Of a DNA stretch of 9,529 nucleotides, positions 5,973 through 9,529 are shown piece after piece. Below the pieces are notes generated by a model. That model was not told where the DNA came from. It did not search any database and saw nothing but the letters and a program-made list of their open reading frames with translations. Origin of the DNA: Candidatus Binatota bacterium (GTDB lineage: Bacteria > Desulfobacterota > Binatia > Bin18); assembly GCA_011523315.1 (NCBI GenBank), contig WTHE01000650.1, positions 1-9,529 on the forward strand, read 5' to 3'. A program made the position numbers and the translations under genes. Each line of letters begins with the position of its first letter. The first letter of the stretch is position 1.

Positions 5973-7838
5973 ATGTCCCGGCCCTCCCTCCTGCTTGGCA
6001 CACCAAACACGCCGACGTCTCGCCTGGGCACGCTGGGCATTGTCATGTGCGGCGTGCTGGTACTGCTGATCTCTCGTCTGTGGTTTCTCCAGCTTGAGGA
6101 GGGGCCGAGCTTCCGGGAGCGGTCTGAGCGTAATCGCCTGCGCTTCCAGCGTGTCCCTGCGCCTCGGGGCAAGCTGTATGACCGCATGGGGCGGACGCTG
6201 GTCGATAACCTGCCCTCTTTCAATGTCGTATTCAGACCCGAATATATACCCGACCTGGACCAGACCGTATCAGAACTGGCTCGCCAACTGCCCGGTATTC
6301 AGGTCGTACCAGCCGAGGGCCCGTTCTTACCCGACCCGCGTCGTCCTGTCGATGCGGGGATTGTCGTGGCGCGGGACGTTGACTGGGCGACTGTTTTAGC
6401 GGTTGAGTTCTCCCACCACGATTTCCCCGGGGTCAGCATTGAGGCGCGTTCCAAGCGTGCCTATCACATGGATACTCTGGCCGCCCATCTCTTGGGCTAT
6501 GTCGGTGAGGTCAGTCAGCGTGAGTTAGATCAGTCGGCTGGCTATCGTCGTGGCGATATCGTCGGGAAATTCGGGATAGAAAAGATATGGGACGACGCCC
6601 TGCGGGGACAGAACGGCGGACGGCAGATTGAGGTCGATGCCAGCGGTAAACATTTGGCTATTATTGAGGAGCTGCCCAGCCAGGCTGGGCACAGCCTCGT
6701 CCTCACCATCGACATTGACCTGCAAAAACAAGCTGAAGCCGCCTTGGGTGGCAGACCCGGCGCGGTGGTCGTTTTAGACATATCGAACGGTGAGGTGCTC
6801 GCCCTGGCGAGTGCCCCGACGTTCGATCCCCATGTTTTTGCTCTTGGGATTAGCGCCAAAGCGTGGCGCGCCTTACGCGACGATCCGCTCCACCCCATGA
6901 CAAACCGGGCGATTCAAGGCCAGTATCCACCGGCATCTACCTTCAAGATCATTAGTGCGGCTGCCGCACTTGCCGAAGGCGTCGTCACCCCCGACACGCG
7001 TGCCTACTGCCCAGGCTATATGCAGATGGGAGCGCGGCGGTTCCGTTGCTGGCGACAACGCGGACACGGCAGCGTAGATCTCCGTCAAGCGCTGGCCGAG
7101 TCGTGCGATGTCTATTTCTATAAGCTCAGCCGCCGTCTCGGTATTCAGGCGATCGCCACTTACGCGCGTCTGTTTGGTCTGGATGAGCCGCTTGGGATCG
7201 GCCTTCCCTATGAAGCCGGGGGGATTATTCCGGATCAAGGCTGGAAGCAGAGACAGATTGGTGAACCGTGGTATCGGGGCGAGACCGTTTCGGCCGTTAT
7301 CGGACAGGGGTATGTCACCGCAACGCCGTTACAGATGGCTGCGGTTGCCGCAGCTGTGGCCAACGGTGGAACCGTCTACCGTCCACGCGTCGTCAAACAG
7401 GTCATTGCGACAGATGGAGCGGTGGTCAAGACTCAGACGCCGGAGGTGGTGAGTCGGACCGGCATAGACGCCGAGCATTTACGGGTGATTACCGAAGGGA
7501 TGATTGAGGTTGTCCATGAAGTGTATGGGACCGGCAGGCGGGCTCAGGTAGCCGATGTCCGTGTGGCTGGAAAGACGGGGACAGCCCAGGTCATCAGCGG
7601 GCGTGGCGGGAGTAGTCAACAGGTCGCCCGCCACCTTCGGGACCACGCCTGGTTTGTCGCCTTCGCGCCCGCTGACGTGCCCAAAATAGCGGTAGCCTGC
7701 CTGCTCGAACACACCGCCCACGGAGGAGGGAGGGTCGCCGCACCCGTGGTGCAGAAAGTCCTCGCGGCCTATTTCTCCTTGGTCCGACAGCGCAAGGAGG
7801 AGGCAGGTGTTCGACCGGCGGCTGATCGCCCATTTTGA
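5973..7838 (+). CDS. mrdA: Penicillin-binding protein 2, elongation-specific peptidoglycan DD-transpeptidase
   Basis: PBP2 is a class B penicillin-binding protein that cross-links new peptidoglycan in the lateral wall, working as a pair with RodA. The 621-residue protein has one membrane anchor at about 19-38 and the APRGKLYDRMGR motif (63-74) that opens the periplasmic pedestal domain. A transpeptidase domain covers about 260 to 605. Its active-site motifs are all present: STFK with nucleophile Ser322 and Lys325, Ser377-Cys-Asp379 at the SxN/SxD position, and Lys534-Thr-Gly. The SxD variant is found in other PBP2 enzymes, so activity is expected. The length matches the family. Start ATG 5973 has only a short AGG (5961-5963) upstream and probably depends on coupling with mreD, which ends six bases before. 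The 3' end overlaps rodA by 32 bases. Confidence 0.97.
   Translation: MSRPSLLLGTPNTPTSRLGTLGIVMCGVLVLLISRLWFLQLEEGPSFRERSERNRLRFQRVPAPRGKLYDRMGRTLVDNLPSFNVVFRPEYIPDLDQTVSELARQLPGIQVVPAEGPFLPDPRRPVDAGIVVARDVDWATVLAVEFSHHDFPGVSIEARSKRAYHMDTLAAHLLGYVGEVSQRELDQSAGYRRGDIVGKFGIEKIWDDALRGQNGGRQIEVDASGKHLAIIEELPSQAGHSLVLTIDIDLQKQAEAALGGRPGAVVVLDISNGEVLALASAPTFDPHVFALGISAKAWRALRDDPLHPMTNRAIQGQYPPASTFKIISAAAALAEGVVTPDTRAYCPGYMQMGARRFRCWRQRGHGSVDLRQALAESCDVYFYKLSRRLGIQAIATYARLFGLDEPLGIGLPYEAGGIIPDQGWKQRQIGEPWYRGETVSAVIGQGYVTATPLQMAAVAAAVANGGTVYRPRVVKQVIATDGAVVKTQTPEVVSRTGIDAEHLRVITEGMIEVVHEVYGTGRRAQVADVRVAGKTGTAQVISGRGGSSQQVARHLRDHAWFVAFAPADVPKIAVACLLEHTAHGGGRVAAPVVQKVLAAYFSLVRQRKEEAGVRPAADRPF
7794..7800 (+). 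promoter_or_regulatory. Ribosome binding site supporting the GTG start of rodA
   Basis: AAGGAGG, part of a longer AAGGAGGAGG run, lies six bases before GTG 7807, inside the end of mrdA. It supports the GTG start and a 32-base overlap rather than a later start that would lose the first membrane helix. Confidence 0.7.
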
Positions 7839-8907
7839 GTGGCCGCTGTTCCTGTTGACGCTGACGCTGCTCGGTGTTGGCGTGCTGGCTGTCTACAGCG
7901 CGACCTATACCGGCGGGCCGCGGCTCAACCCGACCCTCGTCCGTCAATTGATCTGGATCGGGCTAGGCAGCCTTGGCATGGCGCTGGCCTTCGGGATTGA
8001 CTATCACCGCTTCGAGAACTGGGCCTATCCTCTGTATCTGTGCACCTTCCTCCTCCTGCTGCTCGTTCCGTTGATCGGTTCTGTCGGGGGTGGGGCGCGG
8101 CGCTGGATCGTGTTTGGTCCGCTCTCTCTTCAGCCGTCCGAGTTCGCCAAGATTAGCCTGTTGCTGGTCCTCGCCCGGTTTTTCCACCGCTATACGCCGC
8201 AGGACGGCTACGGTCTGCGGGATCTGGTCTACCCCACTGTTCTGGTTCTTATCCCGGCCGCGCTGGTCTTACTCCAGCCCAACCTCGGTACGGCTGCGTC
8301 GTTCGGTCTGCTGTTTGTCTGCCTGACTTTTGCCGCCGGCCTGCGCTGGGGCTCGTTCGCGCTCCTGGGTGTGATCTCGGGCGGTGTCCTGTCGCTCCTG
8401 TGGTTCTTCGTGATGGAGCCGTACCAGAAAGAGCGGGTTCTGTCGTTTCTCGATCCGGGCCGTGATCCGCTGGGGACGGGCTACCATGTGGTGCAGTCCA
8501 AGATTTCGGTCGGCTCGGGCATGTTGTGGGGCAAAGGCTTTTTGCAGAGCACCCAGAGTCGGCTCGACTTTCTGCCCGAGACCCATACCGATTTTGTGTT
8601 TGCCGTGTTTGCCGAGGAGTGGGGCTTTGTCGGAGCAGCCGGCCTGTTGGTCCTGTACGGGCTGATATTGACACGGCTGCTGGTTATCGCCTGGCGGGCC
8701 CGAGAGCGGTTTGGCGCTTTGCTCGCGGTTGGAGCGGCGGCGCTCGTGTTTTGGCCGACCTTGTTCAATATTGGCATGAATATCGGGGTCTTGCCGGTGG
8801 TCGGCATTCCGCTGCCCCTGGTCAGCTATGGCGGGTCCTCGCTGTTGACGGTCATGCTTGTGATGGGCCTGGCACTCAATGTGAGTACCAGGCGAGCGAT
8901 CTTTTGA
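7807..8907 (+). CDS. rodA: SEDS peptidoglycan glycosyltransferase RodA
   Basis: RodA polymerises lipid II into glycan strands for cell elongation and works as a complex with PBP2. The 366-residue protein starts with GTG and is built of about ten hydrophobic segments, the usual SEDS fold. Family signatures are GGARRWI (95-101) with SLQPSEFAKI (107-116), LPETHTDFVFAVFAEEWG (residues 255-272) and VSYGGSSLL near 339-347. Asp262 in the THTDF motif is the conserved residue essential for polymerase activity in RodA. It is the last gene of the operon. Its TGA stop (8905-8907) directly touches the stop of the convergent trxA, leaving no room for an intergenic terminator. RodA rather than FtsW is favoured by the mrdA neighbour. 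Confidence 0.97.
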   Translation: MFDRRLIAHFEWPLFLLTLTLLGVGVLAVYSATYTGGPRLNPTLVRQLIWIGLGSLGMALAFGIDYHRFENWAYPLYLCTFLLLLLVPLIGSVGGGARRWIVFGPLSLQPSEFAKISLLLVLARFFHRYTPQDGYGLRDLVYPTVLVLIPAALVLLQPNLGTAASFGLLFVCLTFAAGLRWGSFALLGVISGGVLSLLWFFVMEPYQKERVLSFLDPGRDPLGTGYHVVQSKISVGSGMLWGKGFLQSTQSRLDFLPETHTDFVFAVFAEEWGFVGAAGLLVLYGLILTRLLVIAWRARERFGALLAVGAAALVFWPTLFNIGMNIGVLPVVGIPLPLVSYGGSSLLTVMLVMGLALNVSTRRAIF

Positions 8908-9231
8908 TCAGATGAGATTTTTGATCGCCGCTTCGAGTTTGGCCCGAGGGACGGCTCCGACAATCTGCTCCTGGACCTCTCCGCCTTTGAACAGGATCAG
9001 GTTGGGGATGCCCCGGACGTTATAGTTGGCCGGGGTTTTTGGGTTGTCGTCCACATTCAGCTTGACAACTTTGAGCTGCCCGTCGTACTCACCGGCCAGG
9101 GCTTCGACGGTCGGCGCAATGGCTTTGCACGGCCCGCACCAGGGTGCCCACAGATCGAGCAGAACCGGCAGCTCGGATTGCAAGACTTCGGCATTAAAAC
9201 TTTCGTCGGACACGTTCATCACATCAGCCAT
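8908..9231 (-). CDS. trxA: Thioredoxin
   Basis: Thioredoxin is a small cytoplasmic disulfide reductase that supplies electrons to ribonucleotide reductase, peroxiredoxins and repair enzymes. The 107-residue product has the classic active site WAPWCGPC (28-35) and the cis-proline region GIPNLILFKGGE (near 71-82). Its length is typical. The start ATG (9229-9231) is preceded by AAGGAGG (9238-9244) six bases upstream. The frame stays open up to 9357, but that extension lies upstream of the Shine-Dalgarno site and does not look like thioredoxin. It converges on rodA with no gap and diverges from the gene starting at 9376. It is a plausible reductant for the peroxiredoxin in this window, although the two are not in one operon. 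Confidence 0.97.
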   Translation of the reverse strand: MADVMNVSDESFNAEVLQSELPVLLDLWAPWCGPCKAIAPTVEALAGEYDGQLKVVKLNVDDNPKTPANYNVRGIPNLILFKGGEVQEQIVGAVPRAKLEAAIKNLI

Positions 9232-9237
9232 GGGCTT

Positions 9238-9244
9238 CCTCCTT
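9238..9244 (-). promoter_or_regulatory. Ribosome binding site fixing the trxA start
   Basis: AAGGAGG on the minus strand lies six bases before ATG 9231. It argues against the 42-residue longer frame that opens at 9357. The rest of the 144-base gap (9232-9375) includes an AT-rich patch near 9271-9284, but no convincing promoter pair was found there. Confidence 0.75.
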
Positions 9245-9375
9245 CGGGTTGAGTCGTCGCTTTCCCATACCAAAAAATATATGCTGAACCTAGCCCAGAG
9301 GCTGAGAAAGTTGGGGGCTGAAACAGAAACACGAAAACGCTCCATCTGATCGCTCATAAACGGGGAGGATGGCCT

Positions 9376-9529
9376 ATGCAGTCGTGGCAGGTCTTACCGC
9401 GTGTCTCGCTTCAACGTGCCGCAGACATCTCTCGGAGGTTTGCGGCTCTCGGCGTCCACACCTACCGTGACGCTGGCCGCTATGTGCATCACCTCCCGTA
9501 CGGCCGGAATTCTGATCGGGCTAACTATC
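9376..9529 (+). CDS. Protein of uncertain family, 5' end only (truncated by window edge)
   Basis: A frame opens at ATG 9376 behind GGAGG (9364-9368, seven bases spacing) and remains open to the last base, giving 51 residues. It starts MQSWQVLPRV and contains DAGRYVHHLPYGRNSDR (residues 34-50). The LPYGRNSDR stretch recalls conserved bacterial hypothetical proteins related to the transglutaminase-like superfamily. This is a recollection of a motif, not a search, and the catalytic region would lie beyond the window. No membrane segment or signal peptide is seen. It is transcribed divergently from trxA. Confidence 0.6.
   Translation, partial: MQSWQVLPRVSLQRAADISRRFAALGVHTYRDAGRYVHHLPYGRNSDRANY

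Noticed and set aside
9232..9357. A 42-residue N-terminal extension of thioredoxin.
   Set aside because: AAGGAGG lies just before ATG 9231, the 107-residue product is the standard thioredoxin length, and the extension resembles no known targeting sequence.
9369..9470. An alternative start at ATG 9369 for the last gene.
   Set aside because: That frame meets TGA after about 33 codons, and the ATG is fused to the GGAGG site. The 9376 frame stays open and has correct spacing.
1..9529. Insertion sequences, CRISPR arrays, tRNA or rRNA genes, phage genes.
   Set aside because: No transposase, repeat array, or RNA gene signature was seen on either strand. Nearly all of the window is explained by housekeeping genes.

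Overview
The window looks like chromosomal DNA from a Gram-negative, rod-shaped, GC-rich bacterium. The evidence is a complete elongasome operon (mreB-mreC-mreD-mrdA-rodA), a periplasmic PpiD-type foldase, strong GGAGG ribosome binding sites, and GC-rich codons. Gene content and a likely selenocysteine-containing peroxiredoxin would fit a deltaproteobacteria-like lineage (Desulfobacterota, Tectomicrobia, Binatota or similar). That placement is inference and cannot be settled from this sequence. No mobile elements, CRISPR arrays, tRNAs or rRNAs were seen, and no gene-free stretch exceeds 300 bases.

Layout. Positions 1-846 (+) hold the 3' part of larC, the nickel-pincer cofactor enzyme. Positions 925-1374 (-) hold a Bcp/PrxQ-family peroxiredoxin, and 1423-3342 (-) hold ppiD; these two form a short minus-strand operon, ppiD then bcp. 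A 224-base AT-richer divergent intergenic region (3343-3566) separates ppiD from mreB and carries candidate promoters and a perfect 10-bp hairpin in the mreB leader. Positions 3567-8907 (+) hold mreB, mreC, mreD, mrdA (PBP2) and rodA, tightly packed with two gene overlaps. Positions 8908-9231 (-) hold trxA, which abuts rodA tail to tail. From 9376 (+) a partial gene of uncertain family runs off the window end.

The most interesting point is the peroxiredoxin. Read from its well-placed start at 1374 it is a full-length 149-residue protein, except for one in-frame TGA at codon 46. That codon falls exactly at the peroxidatic cysteine of the TPGC-T motif. Nine bases after the TGA is a perfect 8-bp GC-rich stem with a tiny G-first loop, as expected for a bacterial SECIS element. 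The simplest reading is a selenoprotein (Sec46) that standard gene calling would truncate to a 91-residue fragment or call a pseudogene.

How the genes work together: MreB, MreC, MreD, PBP2 and RodA form the machine that builds lateral cell wall, with RodA polymerising glycan and PBP2 cross-linking it. PpiD assists folding of exported proteins at the inner membrane. The selenoperoxiredoxin would reduce peroxides, with thioredoxin as a plausible electron donor. LarC makes a nickel cofactor and has no obvious functional link to its neighbours here.
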